Of a stretch of 64,000 nucleotides of DNA, positions 23,586 to 33,890 are shown in pieces. Position 1 is the first letter of the stretch. Every line of letters begins with the position of its first letter. Source of the DNA: Paralithodes platypus (taxonomy: Eukaryota > Arthropoda > Malacostraca > Decapoda > Lithodidae); NCBI GenBank assembly GCA_032716605.1, contig CM064495.1:19588442-19652441 (forward strand). Reading direction: 5' to 3'. The notes beneath the pieces are model-generated. The model saw only the letters and a list, made by a program, of their open reading frames with translations. It was not told where the DNA came from and searched no databases. A program made the translations under genes and the position numbers.

Positions 23586-23586
23586 G
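23483..23586. repeat. (AT)n microsatellite
   Basis: AT tract of about 100 bp with an internal TATACTGTATATA. Confidence 0.96.
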
Positions 23587-23589
23587 TAC

Positions 23590-24039
23590 TTACTCTAGTT
23601 GTACTTACTCTAGTTGTATTGCGGGAGTGAGCATGCTCGTTTTTCCCGCCTCCTATATGTGTAGGTGTTATATGTATCGTTGGAATGGCTGTGGATGTGT
23701 GTAGTCTGTATTTTTAGCCAATTGGCGACATCGGAAACGAAGGCTTAGGGTGGATCTGTATGGTACCATTCTCACTATAGACGGTACCGTCTCGCCCGAA
23801 GGCTTAGGTAGCCATTAGCTTAGGTGAACCATATGATACCCATCTCGCCTTGTACCATTTGTGCCAACCCCAGATGGGACGTCACAACGTCGTCCACTTA
23901 TTCCAGGTACCTATTTACAGCTAGGTGAACTGAGGCTAACACATGAAAGGAGACAAGCCCAATTTGTCTCCGCCCGGCCGGGGATTGAACCCCCGACCCC
24001 TCGTGTGTGAGACGAGAGCTCTACCTACTAGGCTACGGG

Positions 24040-24040
<1 letters not shown>
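23590..24040 (-). mobile_element. tRNA-derived SINE, copy 1
   Basis: The minus strand starts with a tRNA-like head (24040-23970): A-box-like TAGCCTAGTAGGT, a 5-bp anticodon stem CTCGT/ACGAG around loop CTCACAC (anticodon CAC), and a T-arm with B-box GGTTCAATCCC. The acceptor ends GCCCG/CGGGC pair, but the inner acceptor pairs are lost. A ~380-bp body follows with CACCTAGCTGTAAATAGG, CTGGAATAAGTGGACGACG and GATGTCGCCAATTGGC. The same body words occur in the plus-strand copy at 51554-51970. It ends near two copies of AACTAGAGTAAGTAC. Confidence 0.85.

Positions 24041-24114
<74 letters not shown>
24041..24114. repeat. (TG)n microsatellite
   Basis: TG tract of about 74 bp abutting the 5' end of the SINE. 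Confidence 0.97.
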
Positions 24115-24115
<1 letters not shown>

Positions 24116-24480
24116 GGTGACTGGGGTGGTCTTGGGGTGTGAGGTCAGCCTTGGCAACGTAAACATGGTCAATAACGTAGTAATAGCTTGGCCCAAAACA
24201 AATTCAACAGCAGTCACAATTTATAGATTCGAAAACTTTCATATGGAAAAATCGAATGATGATTGTGTGTTGTCTATTAATATTAAAACATCTTGTTTTA
24301 TTTTATTTTATTTTATTTTATTATTTTAATTAGCCTGTATTGCTCGTTCTTCTGTCTGCCATTATTTGTATACCTTGCATATTATAATTATGCACTTGCT
24401 GATGTATTGATAATTTTCCAAATACACATGTACAGACACTGTGCAATAACCTCTGCATTTCTTAAACTATGACTACAGTA
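24115..24480. other. unassigned sequence
   Basis: Unique-looking AT-rich sequence with a short (TTTTA)n run near 24296-24320. No gene recognised. Confidence 0.45.
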
Positions 24481-24560
24481 TATTTCTACATATCTATATA
24501 TCTATTTATCTGTCTATATATCTATCTATCTATATATTTATCTAACTATCTATCAATTTG

Positions 24561-24592
<32 letters not shown>

Positions 24593-24601
24593 ATATATAT
24601 C

Positions 24602-24632
<31 letters not shown>

Positions 24633-24712
24633 CTGTATATATATATATATATATATATACAGGGTATATATATTAATATATTTATCTATTTATCCATCTG
24701 GCTGTATATAAG
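24481..24712. repeat. (TATC)n and (AT)n microsatellites
   Basis: Imperfect CTAT/TATC tetranucleotides, then AT tracts with ATACTGTATATA and TATACAGGGTATA interruptions. Confidence 0.94.
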
Positions 24713-25556
24713 AACATAAGAACACGGAAATCTGCAAGAGGTAGATCCATTTCACACCCAACCAATGTCATTCATATGACTATCGAAATTATGTTTGAAA
24801 CTTTCCACCGTTTCTGAGCTGAGATAAGTACTAGACAACCCATTCCACATGATTATCTACAACCCTATTTTCAAACCAATGCTTACTTATATCTTTCATA
24901 CAGCTGGATTTATCTAGTTCCTCCTATGACTTAGACTGCTTTAAACTTCGTGTGTCCAGGCATTTTAACTCCAACTTTCCTTGAATTTGGCTCTGTTACT
25001 CTTTTGGCTTGGGGGGGGGGGGTATTTTGCAATTATTCAGTGTTTATACTTTGTTAATGTCCCCCATATTAAACGTTTATACATTATTTTCTAGGTTTCA
25101 GATCAATGCTAACAAACACACCTACTGTAGATCTTTCTCAGTCTGAGTTTCCTGATTCCGTATTAACTAGTTTACATTTTCCATCTGTATTCAGCCTTCT
25201 TATCTTTAATACCTTGCATTAATCAATTACAATATTCATCTGCCAATGTACTGACCATATATGTAAGATATCTATATCCCTTTGCAGATACTCTATATCA
25301 CTACCCAAATATAATATTCTCCCCACTTTGGTATCGTCTGTAAACCTATACCTAAATCAAGGTCGGTCATTTGTTTACGTATCCCTGGGGGACACCACTT
25401 TTGCTGATTTAATACCATTTATGCTGATTCTTTGTTTCCTACCAATTACCCATGACCTAATTCACTTTGATAACAACGTTCTTTTACCTTCCTCATCAAT
25501 GTATCATGAAGGACTCTGTCGAAGGCTTTACTGAAATCCAAATATATCTATGTATC
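24713..25556 (-). pseudogene. CR1/L2-like LINE relic, minus strand
   Basis: On the minus strand the 3' end is GTTCTTATGTTCTTAT, the tail type of the LINE at 26309-29200. Upstream it keeps degraded words: a YLDFSKAFDRVL-like segment at about 25510-25550, GVPQGY-like at about 25380, a FTDDTKVG-like segment near 25330, and GRLSTSYLSSETVESF-like near 24810. Many stops and indels. A plus-strand scrap of another LINE (24925-25035, FKLRVSRHFN) is embedded in it. Confidence 0.75.
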
Positions 25557-25604
25557 TATCTATATATCTATCTATCCATCTATTTATCTATCTATCTAAA
25601 CTAG

Positions 25605-26308
25605 GGTAAACAAGGGTGCAGTCTTCTAATATAATTGCCTATGCAGATGACCTTGTATTAATGGCTCCATCAGCTAAAAGCTTACAATATTTGCTAGATA
25701 AAGTACAAGTGTCAACATCATTAGATTAACAATTAACGAGAGTAAGACAGTCTGTATGTTTTTTTTTTTAAATGCAATAACGATCGTACAGTAGGTCCTG
25801 AAATATATTTAAATGGTAACATTTTAAACTCTGTTGCTGACCATAAATATCTTAGTTTTATTATTGATAACAACCTGTATTTTGACGAGGACATACCGGT
25901 AGTTAGATGTAAACATAAATTTTACAATTAATTTAATTGTATTAAGGAAGTTTGGCACAATTGATTTTAATGTTTGTATATATCTTTTTCAAAGTTGCTG
26001 TTTGAATTTGTATGGGTCTGAACTATGTTTTTTCAACAAGAAGTGTTACATTGCTCTAAAACAATTTGCAGTTGGGTACCATACGGCTATAACGAAAATA
26101 CTGAATGTGAAGTATTGGGAGAGCAACCATTATGCGTGGTATATGTGTGGCCTGATGACATTTAAGCATTATATTAACTCGATAAGAATTATATATGTCC
26201 ATAGAACTATCATGAATCCATGTACCTTTGTGAGGAAAAACATTATATATTTCAAACAAATATAATTTATTGTTAAAGATGTGGAGAAAACATTGATGGT
26301 TGTATATG
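25605..26308 (+). pseudogene. YADD-type LINE relic, copy B (5' part)
   Basis: Begins in the RT core: NIIAYADDLVLMAPSAKSLQ at about 25635-25695, so the catalytic YADD is visible. It continues through NESKTVCM, HKYLSFIIDNNL and LYGSELCFFNKK (26002 onward) to FAVGYHTAITK and YWESNHYAWYMCGLMTFK. At 26309 it is cut by insertion of another LINE; the rest of this relic continues at 29201. Several stops and frameshifts make it non-functional. Confidence 0.8.
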
Positions 26309-26944
26309 TTTGATATACCAGGATATAGTTTGTTTAAATATGACCGAACAAGTAAGAGGGGTGGCGGTATAGCAGTGTTTGTCAGGAGTTCATTAAAAAG
26401 CTGTACTAAATCAGGTATTAGAGTAAATAATGAAAATGAAAGTGTTTGGGTAGAAGTTAACGAAGGTAGTGAGACTTTAGTTATTGGAGTTATGTATAGA
26501 CCGCCAAATATGAGTAGAAATGACGGAACATCATTATGGGAGGAAATTAAAATAGCATCAAGGCTTAGCAACGTGTGCATTATGGGGGATTTTAATTTCC
26601 CTAATATAGATTGGCAGCAACAAATAGGCGACTCTGATTCAAAGGAGTTTATTGAGGTAGTACAAGATAGTTTTTTATCTCAATTCATAGATACGCCGAC
26701 TAGAGGTGATAATATTCTCGATTTAGTTTTCAGTAACAATGAACATATGATAAATAGTGTAGAAATCGGGGACCACCTAGGAAATAGTGATCACAATTCT
26801 GTGTATTTTAATATACAATGGAAAGGTAATATCAGAGAGAATACAACATTAATACCTGACTTCAGAAAAGCCAATTATGGTGGGTTAAGCCCTGTTAGCG
26901 GACCCTATGGTCAAAAAATTAAGTCGATCCAGGTGTCCAAATGA
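26306..26944 (+). CDS. LINE ORF2 N-terminal part: APE-type endonuclease (partial)
   Basis: Exonuclease-endonuclease-phosphatase fold fragment that would nick target DNA. Recognisable pieces: RGGGIAVFVRSS (about residue 18), GVMYRPPN (about 56), MGDFNFPNIDW (about 92) with the conserved GDFN, and the C-terminal SDHNSV with the catalytic SDH (about 150). The N-terminal portion with the usual ITETWL motif is missing because the element is 5'-truncated; the apparent ATG lies in flanking DNA. The frame diverges near 26890, where a small indel separates it from the RT frame; the natural protein would be continuous. Confidence 0.85.
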   Translation: MFDIPGYSLFKYDRTSKRGGGIAVFVRSSLKSCTKSGIRVNNENESVWVEVNEGSETLVIGVMYRPPNMSRNDGTSLWEEIKIASRLSNVCIMGDFNFPNIDWQQQIGDSDSKEFIEVVQDSFLSQFIDTPTRGDNILDLVFSNNEHMINSVEIGDHLGNSDHNSVYFNIQWKGNIRENTTLIPDFRKANYGGLSPVSGPYGQKIKSIQVSK

Positions 26945-29200
26945 GTGTATCCTTTCTCAGGCACCTGTCATCTTAAGTCAGGAGGAGACGTCAAACTTGG
27001 TAGATACATACGATAATTTTATCAAGTCAGTATTCAATGCGCAAAATAAATATATCCCCAAAAGAAAATTTAGATCAACACAGAACCAACCCAAATGGAT
27101 GAATAATAGACTATTAGATCTTCTAGGAAAAAAGAGAGGAATATATAGAAAAATTAAAAAAGGCGAAATTCACCTACTTGCTTACTATCAGAATCTATCA
27201 CGACAGGTAAAAAAGGATATTAGTAAAGAAAAAAGAAATTATGAAATTAAGGTTGCCAATGATTCAAAAAATAATCCTAAAGCTTTTTACCAACTATATA
27301 AATCCAAGGTTAGAGATGTAATTGGTCCCCTTAAAACTTCGATAGGAAAATTGACAGAAAGTGATTTAGAAATGTGCAGTACATTAAATAGTCAATTTCT
27401 TTCCGTTTTCACTAATGAAAATTTGGCACAGTTTCCAGAAGTCCGTAAGGTATACAGCGATAGTATAGAAAATAGGTTAAGTACGGTTACTATAAGTAGA
27501 AATGATGTGGTTAAGGAAATTGACAGACTGAAACCTCATAAATCGCCTGGTCCCGATGAGGTATATGCTAGAGTATTAAAAGAATGCAGAGATGAGTTAA
27601 GTTATCCATTAACATTTCTATTTAACAAGTCATTAGAAACAGGTATAGTTCCAGAAGCTTGGAAGCTTGCAAATGTAGTTCCGATCTTCAAAAAAGGTGA
27701 TAAATCAATAGCATCCAATTACCGTCCCATTAGTCTCACTTCAATCATAGGAAAACTACTAGAGTCAATTATTGCTAGGAAAATGAGAAACCACTTAGAA
27801 ACATTTAACTTAATCAATTCTTCTCAGCATGGATTCACTCAGGGACGGTCTTGCCTTACTAATTTTAGTTTTTTCTCAGAGGTATATGAAGCAGTAGATA
27901 ATGACAAGTCATATGATATTATATATTTAGATTTCAGTAAAGCTTTCGACAGAGTCCCTCATGAGAGATTGATGAGAAAGGTTGAGGCACATGGAATAGG
28001 TGGGGCGTTGTTAGGATGGATTAGGTCATGGCTAATTGGTAGGAAGCAGAGAGTCAGCATAAATGGTACCAAGTCAGAATGGGGAGCAGTCAAAAGTGGT
28101 GTCCCCCAGGGATCGGTATTAGGTCCCCTGTTGTTTCTTATATACATAAATGACCTAGATTTAGGTATAACTAGTAGGATAAGTAAATTCGCAGACGATA
28201 CTAAAATAGGGAGATCAATTGATTCAGATAGCGATATAGAGTGCCTCCAAAGGGATCTAGATACCTTACATGAATGGTCAGTAAATTGGCAGATGAAGTT
28301 TAACATTGACAAATGCAAGGTATTAAAGATAGGGAAGATGCAAACAAATGTTAAATATAAACTAGCTAATTTAGAATTAGAAAATTCAGACTGCGAGAAA
28401 GATCTAGGTGTGTTTGTTAGCAATGATTTGAAGCCTAGAAAACAGTGTATAAGCGTTCGTAATAAGGCAAACAGGATTCTCGGGTTCATCTCTAGGAGTG
28501 TGAGTAACAGAACTGCTGATGTTATCTTAAAACTTTACTTGTCATTAGTGAGACCCCATATGGATTATGCTGTCCAATTTTGGTGTCCTTATTACAGAAT
28601 GGACATAGATTCATTGGAGAGAGTACAGCGTAGAATGACAAAAATGATCCATAATATTAGAAATCTTTCGTATGAAGAAAGGTTGAAGAAATTAGGTTTA
28701 CATTCGTTAGAGAGACGCAGAGTTAGAGGGGATATGATAGAGGTGTTCAAGTGGGTTAGTGGGATTAACAAAGGGGACATGGCAAATGTACTAAAGCTCA
28801 GTGATAGCGAAAGAACTCGTACCAATGGTTTCAAATTAGATAAATTTCGTTTCAGAAAAGATATAGGCAAGTATTGGTTTGGTAACAGAGTTGTAGATGG
28901 GTGGAATGGACTACCAAGTGCTATAGTGGGATCTAAAACTGTAGGGAGCTTTAAGATAAAATTGGATAAGCATATGGACGAGAAGGGTTGGGTGTGAAGG
29001 GGGATCAGCCGGGTTGGGCCAATCAGCGCTCTGCAGACCTCCATAATCCTGCGTTAATCTCTAACCGTTTTGGTAAGATGATCCTCAGGGTATTAGAGTG
29101 TGGAGCCTATAATTGGGCTTTGTAATGAATTGGGGTTGTGTGGGACAGGGATCTGCCTTGCTTAGGCCAATCGGCTTTCTGCAGACTCCCATTTTCTTAT
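26309..29200 (+). mobile_element. CR1/L2-like LINE, endonuclease plus RT, nested
   Basis: Truncated within the APE endonuclease, then RT, then a 3' UTR ending CCCATTTTCTTAT. It is inserted inside a 45-bp repeat of the older YADD LINE: the left flank ends GGTTGTATATG and the right flank starts ATGGATTTATTG, with a possible ATG/TATATG duplication. The last ~75 bases (AATTGGGGTTG...GGCCAATCGGCTTTCTGCAG) recur as the 3' tail of the SINE at 52392-52648. Relics of the same or a close family are at 24713-25556, 40560-41400 and 45150-47570. Confidence 0.9.
26907..28997 (+). CDS. LINE ORF2 reverse transcriptase part
   Basis: A 696-codon open frame. The first ~25 codons are the overlap created by the frameshift; genuine homology resumes around WMNNRLLDLLGKKRG. 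RT motifs in order: HKSPGPDEVYARVL, WKLANVVPIFKKG, NYRPISLTSIIGK, QHGFTQGRSC, YLDFSKAFDRVPH, GVPQGSVLGP and the catalytic FADDTKIG, then RPHMDYAVQFWCPYY, RRMTKMIHNI and RRRVRGDMIEVFKW, ending shortly after the FRFRKDI...WNGLPS region. This order is that of CR1/L2-like elements. It is distinct from the family of copies 1-3, although the two share a general plan. Loss of the endonuclease N-terminus suggests it is not autonomous. Confidence 0.9.
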   Translation: MVKKLSRSRCPNECILSQAPVILSQEETSNLVDTYDNFIKSVFNAQNKYIPKRKFRSTQNQPKWMNNRLLDLLGKKRGIYRKIKKGEIHLLAYYQNLSRQVKKDISKEKRNYEIKVANDSKNNPKAFYQLYKSKVRDVIGPLKTSIGKLTESDLEMCSTLNSQFLSVFTNENLAQFPEVRKVYSDSIENRLSTVTISRNDVVKEIDRLKPHKSPGPDEVYARVLKECRDELSYPLTFLFNKSLETGIVPEAWKLANVVPIFKKGDKSIASNYRPISLTSIIGKLLESIIARKMRNHLETFNLINSSQHGFTQGRSCLTNFSFFSEVYEAVDNDKSYDIIYLDFSKAFDRVPHERLMRKVEAHGIGGALLGWIRSWLIGRKQRVSINGTKSEWGAVKSGVPQGSVLGPLLFLIYINDLDLGITSRISKFADDTKIGRSIDSDSDIECLQRDLDTLHEWSVNWQMKFNIDKCKVLKIGKMQTNVKYKLANLELENSDCEKDLGVFVSNDLKPRKQCISVRNKANRILGFISRSVSNRTADVILKLYLSLVRPHMDYAVQFWCPYYRMDIDSLERVQRRMTKMIHNIRNLSYEERLKKLGLHSLERRRVRGDMIEVFKWVSGINKGDMANVLKLSDSERTRTNGFKLDKFRFRKDIGKYWFGNRVVDGWNGLPSAIVGSKTVGSFKIKLDKHMDEKGWV

Positions 29201-29695
29201 ATGGATTTATTGTTAAAGATGTGGAGAAAACATTGATGGTTGTATATGGATTTATTGTTAAAGATGTGGAGAAAACATTGATGGTTGTATATGGATTTAT
29301 TGTTAAAGATGTGGAGAAAACATTGATGGTTGTATATGGATTTATTGTTAAAGATGTGGAGAAAACATTGATGGTTGTATATGGATTTATTGTTAAAGAT
29401 GTGGAGAAAACATTGATGGTTGTATATGGATTTCGGAACCTAATTACAAATGATATTGATGCAATAAAGACAAGAATAGTTCACGTGCAGCATAATGATC
29501 CCACATTGCGGTAAGGGAAGAACAATATATAGTATATACATTTTTGTTCTTAATTTATGAACATGTTATAGACACAATGTGTGTGAATGTATATACTGTA
29601 TATGTGTATTTATTATTAGTATGTTTTGTTTTAACCAATAAGTAAAGAGCATACCTTGTATCTTTTTATAAAATCAAAATATGACTGACTGACTA
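29201..29695 (+). pseudogene. YADD-type LINE relic, copy B (3' part)
   Basis: Continuation of the interrupted relic. After a 45-bp repeat array it encodes NDIDAIKTRIVHVQHNDPTL and a stop at about 29514, matching NIDAIKSRIIYVQNHEPTLR of copy A. The 3' UTR shares ACACAATGTGTGTGAATGTA, ACTGTATATGTG and GAGCATACCTTGTAT with copy A and ends in a TGACTGACTGACT repeat. Confidence 0.8.
29206..29430. repeat. 45-bp in-frame tandem repeat (5 copies; a sixth before the nested LINE)
   Basis: Unit TTTATTGTTAAAGATGTGGA plus 25 more bases, five identical copies here and one more at 26265-26309 left of the insertion. It translates as a 15-residue repeat (FIVKDVEKTLMVVYG) within the LINE reading frame. Copy A has a single diverged equivalent (MINEVKTILLTTYD). 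Confidence 0.95.
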
Positions 29696-29744
29696 TTTAT
29701 CTATCTGTTCATCTACCTACCTACACACTAATTTATTTGTGAAC

Positions 29745-30420
29745 CTATTTACCCCGCATGTTACCCAAGCACATCCAACCTTGACTAATCAAATAATGAC
29801 CAGGTGTGATATTTGCGACTATAAAGAGAGGCTTTATGTGACCCGTATTACCTCTCAGTCTAAGCAGGAGTAAAGTGGGGCACTCCTCCACAACATCTAC
29901 AGCTTCAACTTCAACAACAATCAAGGAGAAGGCACCACCATCAACACCAGCCTCGACCCCAGCACCTGGCACCATTTATCATCCGGTGGCACTCCCCTCC
30001 TCCGCGTCGTCTGAACTCTCCGAGTCCACCATAGGAGAAATAGTCGACGTGGAAATGATTGAGGAAGAAGGAGACGAGGATGCAGCAGCAGGAAGACGTC
30101 CCCCTGAATCACAACCTTTATCACCGCAGCAAGAAGAATAGGACCTTCCAAAGACAGCTGGACAAGATCAGGAGGAGCTCCAAGAAAAAGCCAAAAAGAT
30201 CCAGAAAGACCTTCAACATGGAAGAATTCGTAAAACACCAACATTAACACCATCGGCTTCTTCACCACCACCATCATCACCACCATCTCCCACCTTCATC
30301 TGGCAGCCCCAGCCCCCTTCTTGGCAAGCCATACTGATTCACCCCAATACTCAACTCACGCACGTTGGGTCAAGCCCCGACACCCTATTTCTCTCACTAT
30401 TAACACTGTCTCTCCTACTT
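29745..30420 (+). other. possible coding remnant (Pro/Thr/Ser-rich, then Lys-rich)
   Basis: Three overlapping frames of modest quality. One reads RCDICDYKERLYVTRITSQS before a stop at about 29874; the next (29875-30141, no ATG at its start) is Ser/Thr/Pro-rich with an acidic end (VDVEMIEEEGDED); a third (30059-30247) is basic (KKNRTFQRQLDKIRRSSKKK). Such order could be a decayed LINE ORF1 or a lost host exon. I do not recognise it. No promoter or splice logic is evident. Confidence 0.3.
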
Positions 30421-31250
30421 AACCAATAACAACTTCCCTTCTTTCACCTTCACCCACCTTCTTTCACCTTCACCCACCTTTTCTATATTCATATTGATTG
30501 ATTGATTGACCCGTATTAACATATTCATACGTGACTTGTGTTGTTGGTGGTGGTGGTGTTGTGTTGTATGAGTTATTATTAATATTCATGATGGTTGGGG
30601 GGAGATGACTTATGATTGTTTTTTACCAGAGTGACTACTGCGGTGGTTAGGAATGGTTGTTGTTATTCTTGCTGGTGTTGGCAGGTTTCTCATATTAATT
30701 ATGTTACTTTATAATAATTGTTGTTGGTGTATTACTGAGGCCAGCGTAGTGACAGGGTTATGGGGGGGGGGTGGCGTTTGGTTGTGACTCAGGGGTAGGG
30801 GACGAGAGAGAACTACTGGGGTGGGAGGGGGTTGGGGATGTTAAAGGCTGTACCTCACCTGCAGGTGTATTCACATGAAGAGTACTTTGTCCTTTAACTT
30901 TTGATCGACAACATTTTGTGTCTAAATTTCGAACGTTTTTTGCACTGGTATCGGTGACTAAACTCCAAGTAGATTATGAAAGATGACCTCTTCTTAGAAA
31001 AGTTTAATTCGGATATTACCAGAATTGCCATGCAATAGATAGCCACTGGAAAAAATCGTATGAATCTGCTTTAAAAGAAAAGGCAGGCAGTTTCTCATAT
31101 AAATTTCATTGGCAATCGACTACCCATATAAAATAATGCGAGTTAATTGTCCGACAGCATATTTTGTACTCAGGTACGGTGAAGAAAAATGGAAAAAAAC
31201 CCGCATGTCGATGGAATAAGGCGAAACACGCGGTGGTGCGACTCCTTGTA
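30421..31250. other. unassigned sequence
   Basis: Contains TTGATTGATTGA and TTGTTGGTGGTGGTGGTG simple repeats and a G-run (near 30762). Otherwise unique-looking; no gene supported. Confidence 0.45.
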
Positions 31251-31254
31251 AATA

Positions 31255-31400
31255 GTGAGTATTGGTGATGGTGAAGCTCCCGTCATTGGCTGGCAGGTGT
31301 CGTTTCCGGCGGTGATGAACCAATCGTCGTTGAGGGCCCGGCGGTGGTGGGGAGCGACCAATGGGAGGGGAGGGAGGGAGGGGCTGTGTTATGTGTCCCC
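31255..31400. promoter_or_regulatory. GC-rich CCAAT-box cluster, candidate promoter
   Basis: Four CCAAT pentamers fall within about 100 bp: on the minus strand at 31261-31265 and 31285-31289, on the plus strand at 31320-31324 and 31358-31362. They sit in a locally GC/CpG-rich island followed by GGGAGGGGAGGGAGGGAGGG. NF-Y-type promoters typically carry clustered CCAAT boxes. No first exon is identified on either side, so this is a candidate only. Confidence 0.35.
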
Positions 31401-31955
31401 CACCAGGCAGGCTCAACACACCCCGGAGACCCACGCCACCCTCTTGACACAATGTACAGTCGCTCCTAGAAGTTCATAAACTTCAAAAGTCTTTAAGATT
31501 GCAAATATATCTATTGCGACATATTGTTAATGTACTTGTGTTGAATATAATATATAGTTAACTACTTCATGTGTATACTGATTATCATAGATCAATCCAT
31601 TTGATTTGGTTATATTAAATTGTATAAAATGATACACATGAGGTTCACACATGTATATTCAAAAGTTTGCAGATTGAGTTGACCTCTTTGGATTATACAG
31701 TCTACTCTTAATCAAATATATAGCTACTTGTCTAAATGTATGGCAAGATTCTAAAGTAGCCAACACCACTTTTCGAAATGCATAGCCGGCTTCTAAATTT
31801 GTCAAACAGAGTACAGCCACGTGGACCTATTGGACCCCATATTATAGTGTTGTTCTGGGTCAACAGTTCATAAACTGAGCACAACCCTTGTGGGCCTAAC
31901 CCTCTTAAGGCTCTGTCATGTCACATTTAGCATTACATTTTACACGGTCTGCCCT
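31401..31955. other. unassigned sequence
   Basis: AT-rich unique-looking sequence. No ORF, RNA gene or element end recognised. Confidence 0.45.
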
Positions 31956-32111
31956 GTTATAATGTCTGCCAGATGTTGAAGGTAGTGTGTAAATGTTATA
32001 ATGTCTGCCAGATGTTGAAGGTAGTGTGTAAATGTTATAATGTCTGCCAGATGTTGAAGGTAGTGTGTAAATGTTATAATGTCTGCCAGATGTTGAAGGT
32101 AGTGTGTAAAT
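31956..32111. repeat. 39-bp tandem repeat, 4 copies
   Basis: Unit GTTATAATGTCTGCCAGATG plus TTGAAGGTAGTGTGTAAAT, four identical copies in a row. Confidence 0.97.
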
Positions 32112-32257
32112 GTAGACAACTTATCAAAGACTCAATGGTAATATCTTAATCGATTCTAATAAGTGAAGTACGACATTATATTATTAGCATGATTGAGTTT
32201 GAAATTTGTATCTGATAATCTTGCACGGGTGAAATTAAAACAAAGATTGAATAGCAC

Positions 32258-33336
32258 AAATTCCTCAAATTAATCTAATCATTCGTAGCGGATACCTGAC
32301 TCCATACAATTCCTCAAAGTAATCTAATCATTCGTAGCGGATACCTGACTCCATACAATTCCTCAAAGTAATCTAATCATTCGTAGCGGATACCTGACTC
32401 CATACAATTCCTCAAAGTAATCTAATCATTCGTAGCGGATACCTGACTCCATACAATTCCTCGAGTAATCTAATCATTCGTAGCGGATACCTGACTCCAT
32501 ACAATTCCTCAAAGTAATCTAATCATTCGTAGCGGATACCTGACTCCATACAATTCCTCAAAGTAATCTAATCATTCGTAGCGGATAGCTGACTCCATAC
32601 AATTCCTCAAAGTAATCTAATCATTCGTAGCGGATACCTGACTCCATACAATTCCTCAAAGTAATCAATCATTCGTAGCGGATAGCTGACTCCATACAAT
32701 TCCTCAAAGTAATCTAATCATTCGTAGCGGATACCTGACTCCATACAATTCCTCAAAGTAATCTAATCATTCGTAGCGGATACCTGACTCCATACATTCC
32801 TCAAAGTAATCTAATCATTCGTAGCGGATACCTGGACTCCATACAATTCCTCAAAGTAATCTAATCATTCGTAGCGGATACCTGACTCCATACAATTCCT
32901 CAAAGTAATCTAATCATTCGTAGCGGATACCTGACTCCATACAATTCCTCAAAGTAATCTAATCATTCGTATCGGATAGCTGACTCCATACAATTCCTCA
33001 AAGTAATCTAATCATTCGTAGCGGATACCTGACTCCATACAATTCCTCAAAGTAATCTAATCATTCGTAGCGGATAGCTGACTCCATACAATTCCTCAAA
33101 GTAATCTAATCATTCGTAGCGGATACCTGACTCCATACAATTCCTCAAAGTAATCTAATCATTCGTAGCGGATAGCTGACCATACAATTCCTCAAAGTAA
33201 TTATCATTCGTAGCGGATACCTGACTCCATACAATTCCTCAAAGTAATCTAATCATTCGTAGCGGATACCTGACTCCATACAATTCCTCAAAGTAATCTA
33301 ATCATTCGTAGCGGATACCTGACTCCATACAATTCC
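32258..33336. repeat. 49-bp minisatellite, 22 copies
   Basis: Unit AATTCCTCAAAGTAATCTAA then TCATTCGTAGCGGATACCTG and ACTCCATAC, period 49 (ATTCGTAGCGG at 32281 and 32330). Copies are nearly identical; a GATAGCTGAC subtype alternates with GATACCTGAC in the right half, and several units have 1-3 bp deletions. Confidence 0.97.
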
Positions 33337-33365
33337 GCTATAAATATTGTTGGTGTGGCACTAGT

Positions 33366-33760
33366 TTTACTCAAGGGGGATCACCGTTTTTTTTTTGTAT
33401 CTTTCTCTCCTTTTCTCTTTTCCCCTGGCTTGTATCCATTCAGCCCCATTCAGCCAACCGTTTTTCCCCATCCAAGTGTCGATTTCTTCCTGACGAGCGA
33501 TAGCGAGCCAGCATTGTATGGAGAAATCCGGCTTCGCCGGAGAAATTTTTCTATCGAAAAATTTACAAATTTAGCCTGCTGTCAAAACAAATATATATAT
33601 ATATATACATGCTGGCTCGCTGCCGTTCGCCAGAAAAATATTGACACCTGGATGGGGTAAACGTCTTAAAACAGTAGGCTGAATGGGGCCGAGTAGATAC
33701 AAGCCAAAGAGAGAGGGAGAGAAAGAGAAAAAAGCGAGGTGGGCTCCCTTAATTAGACAC
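33366..33760. mobile_element. foldback element containing the GAGCGATAGCGAGCC repeat (family copy A)
   Basis: Long imperfect inverted repeat. The best-matched arms are 33427-33513 (GGCTTGTATCCATTCAGCCC...GCGAGCCAGCA) and 33610-33705 (its complement). Weaker pairing extends outward through CT-rich/GA-rich stretches to about 33366 and 33760. The centre has GGAGAAATCCGGCTTCGCCG and TTTTTCTATCGAAAAATTT. The left half matches the interspersed family at 49205, 49585, 52650 (minus) and 58020 (minus). Confidence 0.75.
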
Positions 33761-33786
33761 TTATGACACCGGATTTGAAACTTCAC

Positions 33787-33890
33787 TTGAGCCCTTTCAG
33801 TACGATGCCAATGTTTCTTCTATTGGGGTTATCATTAGAAGATTTTATTCAGAATATAAAAGATCTGTAGGAGTTAGGGGGTTAACTGAG
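33787..33890. mobile_element. degraded TTAA-type miniature element
   Basis: Left end TTGAGCCCTTTCAGTACGAT and right end GGGGGTTAAC resemble the intact TTAA-flanked element at 47740-47925 (CCCCTTCAGCACCATGACG). The inner AGAAGATTTTATTCAG matches its AGACGATTTTATGCAG. Confidence 0.5.

Noticed and set aside
23970..24040. Functional tRNA-Val(CAC) gene on the minus strand
   Set aside because: Anticodon and T arms fold but inner acceptor pairs are lost, and a SINE body shared with another locus follows directly.
27959..29044. Minus-strand frames of 150-176 codons
   Set aside because: Antisense shadows of the LINE RT; the plus-strand frame has all RT motifs.
32258..33336. CRISPR-like array (49-bp repeats with regular spacing)
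   Set aside because: There are no variable spacers: the whole 49-bp period is repeated, so it is a minisatellite, and the DNA is eukaryotic.
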